Part shown: positions 36,193-44,359 of the stretch, one piece after another
Layout of the letters: every line of letters starts with the position of its first letter
Position numbering within the stretch: the stretch's first letter is position 1
Assembly (NCBI RefSeq): GCF_013046825.1
Contig: NZ_CP053187.1
Coordinates: 2,142,001-2,206,000, forward strand
Length of the DNA: 64,000 bases
Origin: Turicibacter sanguinis
GTDB taxonomy: Bacteria > Bacillota_I > Bacilli_A > MOL361 > Turicibacteraceae
Direction: 5' to 3'
Made by a program: the position numbers and the translations under genes
The notes under the pieces: generated by a model
Database searches by the model: none
What the model was told of the DNA's origin: nothing
What the model saw: the letters and a program-made list of their open reading frames with translations, nothing else

Positions 36193-37134
36193 ATGAAAAA
36201 ATACGTATTCGGAATTGATGTTGGGGGGACAACAGTCAAGTGTGGATTATTCTCTTCTAAAGGTGAATTATTAGAAGCATGGGAAATTGTAACGAACAAA
36301 GATAATAATGGTGAAAATATTCTTTCAGATATTGCTAAAACAATTGACGCTAAATGCGCTGAAAAAGGAATTAACAAAGATGAAGTTGAAGGAGTAGGGG
36401 TGGGAGTACCTGGTCCTGTTAATAATGAAGGAATTGTAGTAGTCGCTGTTAACTTAGGTTGGTCGACAAAAAATGTTAAAGAAGAGTTAGAATCGTTAGT
36501 TAACTTACCGGTGGCTGTTGGAAATGATGCAAACGTTGCGGCTTTAGGAGAATTATGGTTAGGAGCAGCAGCAGGTGCTAAAGATGCTATCATGTTCACA
36601 TTAGGAACAGGAGTGGGTGGTGGTGTCATCATCGACGGTAAAGTGATTGCAGGTGTTCACGGTGCTGGTGGAGAAATTGGACATATCGCAGTTGTTTTAG
36701 AAGATGGAAATCAATGTAACTGTGGAAAAAAAGGATGTTTAGAAACGGTTGCTTCAGCAACTGGAATTGTTCGTGAAACAGAAAAATATTTAGCAGCAAC
36801 TGAAGAGGCATCAACGTTACGCGATTTAGAAAAAATCGAGGCAAAAGACGTTTTCGATGCAGCTAAAGCAGGAGATGTAGTTGGAATCAAAATGGTAGAT
36901 CAATTAGGACGCTACATTGGATTAACAGCGGCTAACTTAGCAGCAACAACGGATCCTGAAAAAATCATTATTGGTGGTGGAGTTTCAAAAGCAGGAGATA
37001 TCTTAATTGAAACGATTAAAAAACATTACCAAGCCTTCGCATTCAGTGCGGTTCGTGAAACAGAATTTGTATTAGCTGAACTTGGAAATGACGCTGGAAT
37101 CGTCGGATCAGCTTATTTAGCAAAAACATTATAA
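36193..37134 (+). CDS. glcK: ROK-family glucokinase
   Basis: A 313-residue ROK sugar kinase. The phosphate-binding motif GIDVGGTTVKCGLF is at the N-terminus; GTGVGGGVIIDGKV, and the zinc motif QCNCGKKGCLETVAS follow. It phosphorylates glucose with ATP to feed glycolysis. ATG 36193 has AAGGAGGAC about ten bases upstream; the longer frame start at 36151 lacks a site. The order glcK then yqgX is that of B. subtilis. Confidence 0.93.
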   Translation: MKKYVFGIDVGGTTVKCGLFSSKGELLEAWEIVTNKDNNGENILSDIAKTIDAKCAEKGINKDEVEGVGVGVPGPVNNEGIVVVAVNLGWSTKNVKEELESLVNLPVAVGNDANVAALGELWLGAAAGAKDAIMFTLGTGVGGGVIIDGKVIAGVHGAGGEIGHIAVVLEDGNQCNCGKKGCLETVASATGIVRETEKYLAATEEASTLRDLEKIEAKDVFDAAKAGDVVGIKMVDQLGRYIGLTAANLAATTDPEKIIIGGGVSKAGDILIETIKKHYQAFAFSAVRETEFVLAELGNDAGIVGSAYLAKTL

Positions 37135-37147
37135 TCACTTCGGATTA

Positions 37148-37171
37148 AGCACCCTATTTATTAGGGTGCTT
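37148..37171. other. Hairpin between glcK and the MBL hydrolase gene
   Basis: AAGCACCCT / AGGGTGCTT with a six-base loop but no T-run. It may be an mRNA stabilising or processing stem rather than a terminator. Confidence 0.5.
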
Positions 37172-37194
37172 CCGTCGTCAATGAGGTGTTAAAA

Positions 37195-37821
37195 ATGAAA
37201 GTTTTCCCACTTATTTTAGGGCCTGTTCAAACAGCCTGTTACCTTGTCTCAAATGGCAATAAAGCCGTCGTCATTGATCCGGCTGCGAATGCGCAAACGA
37301 TTATTAGACACCTAAAAACGAAAGGATTAGAACTTGAAGCTATTTTACTGACACATGGTCATTTTGATCATATTGGAGCAGTCAATGAATTAGCAACTCA
37401 TTACCAAGTTCCCATTTATGCGCATAAAAAAGAAAAAGAATATTTTGAAAATCCAGATGTTAATTTATCACCTATGATTTATGAACGTCTTGTGTTAAAT
37501 CCTAATTTTGATTATCAATTTTTAGCAGATGGAGCCGAATTTGATTGCATCGATACAAACATTCAAGCTTTCCATGTGCCAGGACATACAACAGGAAGTT
37601 TGTGTTTTTATTTTAAAGAAGGTGACATGCTCTTTACAGGGGATACCTTATTCAAAGGATCCATTGGTCGCACCGACTTTATTTATGGAAATCATGATCA
37701 GTTAGTAACTGGTATTAAGAAAAAGCTGCTAACATTACCCAAAAATACCCTTGTTTATCCAGGGCATGGTGATTGTACAACGATTGAAGAAGAAACAAAT
37801 CATAATCCATTTTTAAAATAA
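37195..37821 (+). CDS. MBL-fold metal hydrolase, YqgX/glyoxalase II-like
   Basis: A 208-residue metallo-beta-lactamase-fold protein. The metal motif THGHFDHIG (HxHxDH), later histidines in HVPGHTTGS and YPGHGDCTT, and Asp in FTGDTLF are all present. Family members are hydroxyacylglutathione hydrolase-like thioesterases; B. subtilis YqgX acts on bacillithiol-linked substrates. ATG 37195 has GAGGTG six bases upstream. Probably co-transcribed with glcK; ends at a bidirectional terminator. Confidence 0.87.
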   Translation: MKVFPLILGPVQTACYLVSNGNKAVVIDPAANAQTIIRHLKTKGLELEAILLTHGHFDHIGAVNELATHYQVPIYAHKKEKEYFENPDVNLSPMIYERLVLNPNFDYQFLADGAEFDCIDTNIQAFHVPGHTTGSLCFYFKEGDMLFTGDTLFKGSIGRTDFIYGNHDQLVTGIKKKLLTLPKNTLVYPGHGDCTTIEEETNHNPFLK

Positions 37822-37848
37822 AAAGTCGCTCATATAGCGACTTTTTTT
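37819..37848. terminator. Bidirectional terminator
   Basis: AAAAGTCGCT / AGCGACTTTT with a five-base loop and flanking A- and T-runs. Confidence 0.92.
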
Positions 37849-38827
37849 AGTCTTCTAAATCTTTTGGAACGTCGATCAAGGGTTCTTTTAAATCATTTTC
37901 AATGAGATTGATTTGATTTCCTTGTAAAATATTATGGCTTTGTAAGTTATGATAGCCATTCATTAAGATTCCAATACTATTGTAATGAACCACAACGTTT
38001 TGAGAGATTTTATTGTGACTACCATTAAGATTTATACCTGTTTGATGGCCGCTTTGAATGGTATTTCCTGTAATCTCACTGTAGTCAGTATATAAATCAA
38101 GTCCGGTTTCATTCGCTTTTAAGGTATTTTGACAGATGGTGGCTTGATTGTGACCGATTAAAATCCCGCAAGCATGACAGTGGCTAATATTGTTTTTAAC
38201 GAGCTGCGAACTTCCGTTTTGAACTAAAATTCCATATTTCGAATCATCAATTGTATTTTTGTAAAAAATATGATGTTTTGATCCATTTGAGACAATCCCA
38301 AGAGCATACGTTTCGATATGAGTTAAAAGATTTTTGATGAAATAATTATGGCAAGAAGGACCTAAGGCGACCACTCCACGGGAACAGTTTTGAACTCGAT
38401 TCGCCTTGAAAATATTATGGTTTCCCGAAAATGAAATGGCGCTACTTTTATTATCCATGAGGTGACAGTGCAGAAGTTGGTTATGGTGTCCTATAAACGA
38501 AATACCACTTTGTTGATGATTAGCACACGTGATTTGGTAAAAGGTATTATAATTTCCAATTGAGACAATACCTGCTATAAAGTTAATGATTTGCACTCCT
38601 TGGATTTGGATGTGATGTGAGTCGATTTCAATGCCAATATTAGCTTGATTTTCTCCGTCAAGGATGACGCTTCCAGGGTGGGCCAGCAGATAGAGATGTT
38701 CTTTTTTTATGATTTGAAGTGATTCATGATAGATACCAGGTTTAATCCTAATGGTATCGCCACTATGAGCAGCGTTAATAGCGGCTTGTATGGTTTTGTA
38801 ATGATGTGGGACGTTTAAAGTACTCAT
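37847..38827 (-). CDS. Right-handed parallel beta-helix protein (NosD/pectate-lyase-like fold)
   Basis: A 326-residue protein. The N-terminus, YKTIQAAINAAHSGDTIRIKPGIY, is the typical cap of NosD-like and pectin-lyase-like beta-helices. About ten coils of roughly 22 residues follow, rich in Asn, His, Gly and Ile (SGNHNIFKANRVQNC and similar). It has no signal peptide, so it may be cytoplasmic or assembled into a structure such as the spore surface. It is not an obvious polysaccharide lyase: no catalytic set can be assigned. GGGAGTG precedes the ATG. The next gene, aroK, has its own terminator. Confidence 0.8.
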   Translation of the reverse strand: MSTLNVPHHYKTIQAAINAAHSGDTIRIKPGIYHESLQIIKKEHLYLLAHPGSVILDGENQANIGIEIDSHHIQIQGVQIINFIAGIVSIGNYNTFYQITCANHQQSGISFIGHHNQLLHCHLMDNKSSAISFSGNHNIFKANRVQNCSRGVVALGPSCHNYFIKNLLTHIETYALGIVSNGSKHHIFYKNTIDDSKYGILVQNGSSQLVKNNISHCHACGILIGHNQATICQNTLKANETGLDLYTDYSEITGNTIQSGHQTGINLNGSHNKISQNVVVHYNSIGILMNGYHNLQSHNILQGNQINLIENDLKEPLIDVPKDLED

Positions 38828-38896
38828 ATTTTCACTCCCTGATTTAAGCTTGGTTATAGTATTAATTTATTCTAAGTGGGAGGTTTTGTGCCTAAA

Positions 38897-38931
38897 TAAA
38901 AAGCAATGAACCGTCTGGACATTGCTTTTTT
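38897..38931 (-). terminator. Terminator downstream of aroK
   Basis: AAAAGCAATG / CATTGCTTTTTT with an eleven-base loop. It can end the comG-aroK transcript on the minus strand. Confidence 0.85.
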
Positions 38932-38936
38932 GGAGG

Positions 38937-39440
38937 TTAATAAAGTTTTAACGCAGATTTAATATAATCAACAGTTTCTAAAATTCCTAGTTCATCAATT
39001 TCAATCGTTAAATGAGCGCAAGACTCATACCATTGATGTCGTTTTTTATATAGGGTTTCAAGTTTTGTTTGAATGTCTTCATCTTGAAGCAGTGGACGAT
39101 TTGTTGGATTAATGCGATGAATTAAGGTTTTAATTTCTGCTTTTAAATAGATGACGGTTGCCTCATTTTGAATCAGGTGACGATTAGCCTCAGTTACAAT
39201 GATTCCACCACCCGTTGAAATGATATCAACATGTGATAGAAGCTCTGAAAGGGCATGAGTTTCACAATCTCTAAAGTAAGATTCACCGTGATGTTCAAAT
39301 AAGTAAGAAATGCTTTGTTGTTCTTTTTCTTCAATGTATTGATCGGTATCGACCCAGGATTTAGATAAGTCAGCCGCTAATGCTTGACCAATTGTTGTCT
39401 TGCCACTGCCCATCATCCCAATTAAAATGATTGATTTCAT
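38937..39440 (-). CDS. aroK: Shikimate kinase
   Basis: A 167-residue nucleoside-monophosphate-kinase-fold protein: Walker A LIGMMGSGKTTIGQAL at the N-terminus, DTDQYIEEKEQ (shikimate-binding Asp), STGGGI and NRPLL lid region. It phosphorylates shikimate in the aromatic amino acid pathway. Six bases separate it from the last comG gene, so it is probably read from the comG operon, a linkage seen in other Firmicutes. No other aro genes are in the window. Confidence 0.92.
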   Translation of the reverse strand: MKSIILIGMMGSGKTTIGQALAADLSKSWVDTDQYIEEKEQQSISYLFEHHGESYFRDCETHALSELLSHVDIISTGGGIIVTEANRHLIQNEATVIYLKAEIKTLIHRINPTNRPLLQDEDIQTKLETLYKKRHQWYESCAHLTIEIDELGILETVDYIKSALKLY

Positions 39441-39446
39441 GAATAA

Positions 39447-39833
39447 TCACCCGTGTACTAGTGTATAGGTTTTACTTTTTTTATCGTAAGATACTTTTGC
39501 TTTACCTAAATACTCATTATAGTAGACCTGATAAGTGACATCAAGGCTTTGGGTATAATTTGAATATTTTAGCATCGCACTTGACCCATTACTTAGGGTA
39601 ATCGTTTTAGAAGATTCATATTTAGGAATTGTTTGCAAAGGATCTGTGATTTCATCAAGCACGAATTTCAGACATTCCTTTTCAAGTAAGGTCAACGTGA
39701 GATACTCTCTTCTTTTTTCAAACAGTAAGGTCTGGCTTTGAAGCTGTTGCGATAAGGTTAGCAAGAGGGTGGCCATAATCAAGGCAAGGGTAAGCGTAAG
39801 ACAAAGAATGCTTCCCTTTTCATTATTAATCAT
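39447..39833 (-). CDS. comGG: ComGG-like competence pseudopilus protein
   Basis: A 128-residue protein with a short basic start, NEKGSILCLTLTLALIMATLLLTL, a type IV prepilin-like hydrophobic segment without a perfect cleavage motif, then a variable domain. ComGG proteins are poorly conserved, so the name rests on position as seventh gene of the operon and on size. It overlaps the upstream gene by eight bases. In B. subtilis ComGG is a minor component of the DNA-uptake pseudopilus. Confidence 0.75.
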   Translation of the reverse strand: MINNEKGSILCLTLTLALIMATLLLTLSQQLQSQTLLFEKRREYLTLTLLEKECLKFVLDEITDPLQTIPKYESSKTITLSNGSSAMLKYSNYTQSLDVTYQVYYNEYLGKAKVSYDKKSKTYTLVHG

Positions 39834-40494
39834 CAGACATCAACTCCTCATTAATCATTTCATCTTCAACGATTAGATCATCATCTCTTTCTTCAAAGAA
39901 CTCCTCATTTGGAAAGGGGACATCGAGACTGTCTTCAGAGAACTCTTTGTCTAGTAATGAATGATTATTATTTTCTTCTAGAGGGAATGAGAGATCATCT
40001 AGCTCTTCTAAAAGCTCCTCATCTTCAAGTAATTCAATAGTAGGAAGCGGAAGATTAAAGGTGTTTAAATATACAGTCATACTTTGAGAAGAGGTTTTTA
40101 AATGAATGGTGGCATAATTAGCTTGATGATCCTTTACATTTAAGGTTTTACAATGATACAAGGCAATCTCGCCGCCTTTTCCATTGACCTGACGCATCAA
40201 TCGCTCATCGGAGATAAAGTAAGAAATAGTGTCTCCATTTGATTGGTGAAGATTAAGGATTTGATGATTAGGAGAAGAAAAATAAAGGGAAAGTCGAGCT
40301 TCAATTTGGATTTGTGTGGCGAGAGCTTCTAGTTCATTTAATAAAACAGCATCAGTATTCGAGGCATATAATTTTGTGACTTGAATAAGGCTAAGTAAGG
40401 TAATAAGTAATAGTGAGGTGATGATGAGTGCAATTAAATGTTCAAGCAATAGAAATCCTTTTGAATTAAGCTTACAAACAAAGTGTTTTTTCAT
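39826..40494 (-). CDS. comGF: ComGF-like minor pseudopilin with unusual acidic tail
   Basis: A 222-residue protein. Residues 1-150 fit ComGF: NSKGFLLLEHLIALIITSLL with prepilin-like N-terminus, then a short globular part. The last 65-70 residues are an extension rich in Glu/Asp (LLEDEELLEELDDLSFPLEE and onward), with no counterpart in the ComGF proteins I know, which are about 130-150 residues. The tail is in frame, ends just inside the next gene and shows no stop or frameshift. GGAG lies seven bases before the ATG. It overlaps comGE by 23 bases. Confidence 0.75.
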   Translation of the reverse strand: MKKHFVCKLNSKGFLLLEHLIALIITSLLLITLLSLIQVTKLYASNTDAVLLNELEALATQIQIEARLSLYFSSPNHQILNLHQSNGDTISYFISDERLMRQVNGKGGEIALYHCKTLNVKDHQANYATIHLKTSSQSMTVYLNTFNLPLPTIELLEDEELLEELDDLSFPLEENNNHSLLDKEFSEDSLDVPFPNEEFFEERDDDLIVEDEMINEELMSDD

Positions 40495-40783
40495 AAGTTG
40501 CTCCTAAGGGATAATGGGCACAAACTTGATGGGGTGAAAAGGTTATTTTATAAGGAAGCTGGGAGTCAAAATATAGGGTGTCTGGAAATGTTTTTTGTTG
40601 ATATAAAAGTTCATCTTTAAGTTGATAGATTTGATTGAAAATAAGTTGTTCTTGAGTGAGTTGATGACGGGCCATTAAAAGATTCGGAAGCATTTGAAGC
40701 AAGGTGCTCAACACGACACCCAAAATAATCAAACTGATTAAGCACTCATATAAAATAAATCCTGATTCACGCTTAAGTTTCAT
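40472..40783 (-). CDS. comGE: ComGE-like minor pseudopilin
   Basis: A 103-residue protein with a basic start and the hydrophobic prepilin segment GFILYECLISLIILGVVLST, including the conserved Glu at +5 of type IV pilins. The rest is a short variable domain with two cysteines near the end. The name comes from order and size. It overlaps comGD by four bases (ATGA type), so translation is coupled. Confidence 0.75.
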   Translation of the reverse strand: MKLKRESGFILYECLISLIILGVVLSTLLQMLPNLLMARHQLTQEQLIFNQIYQLKDELLYQQKTFPDTLYFDSQLPYKITFSPHQVCAHYPLGATYEKTLCL

Positions 40784-41220
40784 CTAATATCTACACCTCC
40801 TGCGCCGATTGAAAAGACAATCGATTTTTTGAAATGACGACTATTGACGACAATGGTTTGACCTTTATCAATATGACCAAAAATATTGAATGATAAGGTG
40901 ATAATGGATTCAGAAGCATTAAGGCTGACACCTGGAGGCAAATAGCGACGAAAATAGATCGTTTTTTCATCGGTGGAAGAAACATCATAGTAACCTTGTT
41001 GTCGATAAATTTTTAGTTGGATGAGCTGTGATGATTTTGGCATCATGTTCGCTTGACGAATATAAGCGAGATCCGCTTGGATGGTGGCTAACGTTTGATT
41101 CAGATTAATGTAATCATAGAGTTTCATGAAAGAGGTTGAAGTCGCTAAAATAAGGATACTCGTAATAGAAAGCGCGATGAGTGCTTCAATTAAGGTGAAA
41201 CCTTTTTGATTTTTAAGCAT
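40780..41220 (-). CDS. comGD: ComGD-like minor pseudopilin
   Basis: A 146-residue protein with a clear prepilin start, NQKGFTLIEALIALSITSIL, cleaved after the Gly by a prepilin peptidase (ComC, not in this window). A beta-rich domain follows. Fourth gene of the operon, nine bases after comGC. Confidence 0.82.
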   Translation of the reverse strand: MLKNQKGFTLIEALIALSITSILILATSTSFMKLYDYINLNQTLATIQADLAYIRQANMMPKSSQLIQLKIYRQQGYYDVSSTDEKTIYFRRYLPPGVSLNASESIITLSFNIFGHIDKGQTIVVNSRHFKKSIVFSIGAGGVDIR

Positions 41221-41229
41221 CGCTATCTA

Positions 41230-41502
41230 CTATTCAATACCATCGTTAGTATCCACAAGAGAATCACTAGTACAAAGTTTTTGAATTATTTTAGGATCTT
41301 CACTTACTGTAGGTTCTCCAATAAATGAATTTGCTGTGTTTTGGGCTACAATAGATGCTTTGTAAGCAACACATCCATCTTCATTGGCCTTTGTAATGTA
41401 TTTAGCTGCATTTGGAATAATGAGTAGGGTTAGAATACTTACCACTATTAAAACAATCATCATTTCAATTAGGGTAAATCCTTTTTGGTTTAATTTTTTC
41501 AT
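41230..41502 (-). CDS. comGC: Major competence pseudopilin ComGC
   Basis: A 90-residue prepilin: NQKGFTLIEMMIVLIVVSIL with the G/F cleavage site and Glu+5, then a short domain with two cysteines (DGCVAYK and KLCTSDS) that could form a disulfide. ComGC is the main subunit of the transformation pilus. AGGAGGAAC lies just before ATG. It is smaller than pilins of type IV pili, as usual for ComGC. Confidence 0.9.
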   Translation of the reverse strand: MKKLNQKGFTLIEMMIVLIVVSILTLLIIPNAAKYITKANEDGCVAYKASIVAQNTANSFIGEPTVSEDPKIIQKLCTSDSLVDTNDGIE

Positions 41503-41522
41503 TGTTGTTCCTCCTAGAGTTT

Positions 41523-42551
41523 TTAGATGATGTCAATCATTTGAAAGACGGGTTGTAAGATACTTAAGTAGATCAAGATGATGATAATGCCAATGAGCAT
41601 TAACAGACTGAATTGAAGAATTTTGAAGCTTTGACTTAGCAAGGCAGATAACTGTTTGAATTCTGAGTGAGAGTAGTAAGCAAGCTCAGCTTGAATACTT
41701 CCAAGGGTTAGGGCATGAGCCATCGTGAGCCTGAAGTAGGGGGTAAAATACGGAGATTGATGGAAGGCAAGTTCTAGTGGTGTTCCAGCTTCAAGGGTTT
41801 GATTGAATTCTTTGATGATGAGTTTGATAAAGGGGATGGTTTCAAATTTTAGCATCATCTCAAGACTTTCTTTTAAGGATAAGCCACAGGTTAAGAAGAT
41901 AAGCCATTGACTGCTAAAATAGTAGCTAAAGATTTTTTGCATGAGAGAACGTAATAAGGGGAGTTTAAATAACCATTGTTTGACGTGGGCTTGAAAGGGG
42001 ATAGACCGCCATTTCAAAATGAGGGTCATGAGGATGGTTAGTAAAGCGATGACTCCGATCAAGCATCCAATGATGATAAAGATCGTTTGCAAGAAGTCAG
42101 TATTGCCGGATAAATTGAAACTATCGTAAAAGCTTTGAATTTTTGGCATGAAGAGAATAAACACGGCGATTAAAATGAGACTCATGAGGCCAAATAAGGT
42201 GAGGGGATAGCGAATTTTTTTAGAGAGGTCTGACCGATTTTTAAGATGGAAGTCACTATAATCAGCGGCCTTTTGTAAGCCTTGTAGTAAGGCTCCTGCT
42301 TGCTCACTACTACGAATCATGTAAATAATCCGATGTTCGAAGTGGCACTCTTCTAAGGTGTCGGCAAAGTTTTGACCTTGTAAGCAGGCAATAATCATAG
42401 GATCAACGGCTTGTTTTTTAAATAGAGTTTTCATGATAGCAAGGGCATCGGCAATCGAGAAGCCATTTTCTAACAGTTGACTAAAGCGGGATAAAAATTT
42501 TTGTTGCATACTTAAGTTCCAATATGATTTTAGGCTCTTTGTTGTTGGCAT
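41523..42551 (-). CDS. comGB: Pseudopilus membrane platform protein ComGB
   Basis: A 342-residue GspF/PilC-family protein with two similar halves, each with membrane segments (about 115-140, 155-185 and 315-340). Family markers include LLENGFSIADAL near the N-terminus and GLSLKESLEM in the second half. It forms the inner-membrane platform under the pilus. Its start overlaps comGA by 22 bases. Confidence 0.9.
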   Translation of the reverse strand: MPTTKSLKSYWNLSMQQKFLSRFSQLLENGFSIADALAIMKTLFKKQAVDPMIIACLQGQNFADTLEECHFEHRIIYMIRSSEQAGALLQGLQKAADYSDFHLKNRSDLSKKIRYPLTLFGLMSLILIAVFILFMPKIQSFYDSFNLSGNTDFLQTIFIIIGCLIGVIALLTILMTLILKWRSIPFQAHVKQWLFKLPLLRSLMQKIFSYYFSSQWLIFLTCGLSLKESLEMMLKFETIPFIKLIIKEFNQTLEAGTPLELAFHQSPYFTPYFRLTMAHALTLGSIQAELAYYSHSEFKQLSALLSQSFKILQFSLLMLIGIIIILIYLSILQPVFQMIDII

Positions 42552-43501
42552 TGTGAAAACTCCTCATCTAGTGTGAGATAGGATGGTTGAACTGGACTTC
42601 CTTCATTTAAATGATGGAATAAGACGTCAAGATGATCATCAAAACAAAGTTCAAAAAGAGCCTTTTGTTCATCATCAAATTTAATGAGACGCTGATTCGC
42701 TACACCAATGACTCCTTGTTCTAGTTCTTGAAGAGTAATGCCTAAATCAAGTAGACGGTTAATCGTTCCGAGCACATTTTTAGCATGCACCGTGGAAATC
42801 ACCAAATGACCCGTAAAAGCGGCACGTAGAGCCTGTCTCGCTGTTTGACTGTCTCGAATTTCACCAATGATAATAACATCGGGATCATGACGTAAAATCT
42901 CTTTAATCCCAACATCATACGTCATGCCCATTGTTTCATTCACTTGCATCTGAATGATGTCTGGCTGCTGATATTCGACTGGATCCTCAATGGTTACAAT
43001 ACTTTTTCCAAGCTCTTGCTTCAAATAATCAATTAGCGCATAAGTCGTTGTTGTTTTGCCAGAACCAGTCGGACCACTAATTAGCAAAAGTCCTGCTTGT
43101 TTCGTCGCCATCTGCTGAAGCGCGGCTACATTTCGATAAAAATACGGAATCTCATGAAGTTGCTTTTGGTGTGTGTGATTAATCAGCCGCAACACAAGGC
43201 TTTGATAGTGTTGAGTGGGAAGAATGGAGACCCGACAATAATAGGTAAGTTCTTGATTTTGAAGCCTCAAGAGACCTGATTGAGGTTGTTTGGGGTGCAT
43301 GAGTGAGAGTGAGGCTTGGAATTTAATATAGGCTAATAGACTTTCATATTGAGTGATTAAAAGTTCTTCGTATGGGACCATAAACGCTCCGACTCGAAAT
43401 TCGATGCACATCTTTTCATTCTTCATGACAAAGTGAATGTCACTCGCTTTTAATTCGTGAGCACGTTCTAAGATAGCTAAAAGTTTGGATTGAATTGGCA
43501 T
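42530..43501 (-). CDS. comGA: Pilus assembly ATPase ComGA
   Basis: A 323-residue GspE/PilB-family ATPase. Walker A is ISGPTGSGKTTTTYAL, the Asp box VTIEDPVEY, Walker B PDVIIIGEIRDSQTARQALRAA and the His box TGHLVISTVHA. It powers pilus assembly for DNA uptake. Length is slightly short of B. subtilis ComGA. GGAGGTGAAG is six bases before the ATG. First gene of a complete comGA-GG operon. Confidence 0.94.
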   Translation of the reverse strand: MPIQSKLLAILERAHELKASDIHFVMKNEKMCIEFRVGAFMVPYEELLITQYESLLAYIKFQASLSLMHPKQPQSGLLRLQNQELTYYCRVSILPTQHYQSLVLRLINHTHQKQLHEIPYFYRNVAALQQMATKQAGLLLISGPTGSGKTTTTYALIDYLKQELGKSIVTIEDPVEYQQPDIIQMQVNETMGMTYDVGIKEILRHDPDVIIIGEIRDSQTARQALRAAFTGHLVISTVHAKNVLGTINRLLDLGITLQELEQGVIGVANQRLIKFDDEQKALFELCFDDHLDVLFHHLNEGSPVQPSYLTLDEEFSQCQQQRA

Positions 43502-43649
43502 TGATCTTCACCTCCTGACATATATTACGCTTGAAACTTTAGGTTTCTTTTTTTTGTTTGAAAAAGATGAACGGGGTAGATACCGTTTCACGCCAACGAA
43601 ATGTGATTATACTATAGTAACGAAATTTTATTAAAATAGGTGAACAGAT
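43502..43649. promoter_or_regulatory. Divergent promoter region, comGA / EcsC-family gene
   Basis: On the minus strand TATAAT lies at 43606-43611, about 100 bases before comGA; on the plus strand TATACT overlaps it at 43608-43613. No -35 of quality is seen for either. GAAAC-TTTAG-GTTTC (43530-43544) forms a small hairpin in the comGA leader. I see no ComK box of the AAAA-N5-TTTT type and no streptococcal ComX box, so the competence activator is not revealed. Confidence 0.4.
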
Positions 43650-44270
43650 ATGAACAATAAAATAACAGAAGATAAAATGTTACAGGTTTTAGATACTTGT
43701 TATGAAAAAGCTATTCAAGGGCTACCAGGTTTTGAAACTGCTCAAGAACTTGGAGATAAATATTTAGAAAAATATCAAGATGTTGAGAAAGCCATTGATA
43801 AATTTATCGCTTTTCAAGAAGCGAAATGTATGACAAGTGGATTTATAACTGGATTGGGAGGAGTGTTAACTTTGCCGGTTGCTATCCCTGCCAATGTAGC
43901 ATCGGTTTTATATGTTCAAATTCGAATGATTGCTGCTATTGCCCATATGAGAGGATATGATGTGTTAGATGACCAAGTTAAAACATTTATTTATGTGGCG
44001 TTAACTGGGAATTCTGCAGGAGAAATTTTAAAACAAAGTGGCATTCAAATTGGTGTCAAAATGGGGACATCTTTAGTAAAAAAAATCCCAGGTAAAGTGT
44101 TAACTAAAATTAATCAAAAAGTCGGATTTCGATTATTGACCAAAATGGGGAAAACAGGTGCAATTAATTTAATTAAATTAGTTCCGATTACAGGTGGAAT
44201 TGTGGGAGGAGGTTTTGATTTGATTAGTACAGCTACAATTGCTAAAACAGCTAAAAAAATTTTTGTCTAA
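43650..44270 (+). CDS. EcsC-family protein
   Basis: A 206-residue protein of the EcsC family: the N-terminal GLPGFETAQELGDKYL and the hydrophobic SGFITGLGGVLTLPVAIPANVASVLYVQ stretch, followed by further amphipathic or membrane segments rich in Gly/Ala/Ile. EcsC lies with the EcsAB transporter in Bacillus, but no ecsAB is near here and the function is not known. AGGTG is a suitable distance from ATG 43650. It is divergent from comGA. Confidence 0.83.
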   Translation: MNNKITEDKMLQVLDTCYEKAIQGLPGFETAQELGDKYLEKYQDVEKAIDKFIAFQEAKCMTSGFITGLGGVLTLPVAIPANVASVLYVQIRMIAAIAHMRGYDVLDDQVKTFIYVALTGNSAGEILKQSGIQIGVKMGTSLVKKIPGKVLTKINQKVGFRLLTKMGKTGAINLIKLVPITGGIVGGGFDLISTATIAKTAKKIFV

Positions 44271-44359
44271 AACTTCATCCGAACTTCATGGAAAAATATT
44301 GCATAATTGATTAGAAGTCAGTAGAATAGGATTATAATTGATGAAAGTGATGTGAGAGA

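Noticed and set aside
43502-43600. ComK box upstream of comGA
   Set aside because: The only A/T-run pair is TTTT-N5-AAAA on the relevant strand, not AAAA-N5-TTTT.
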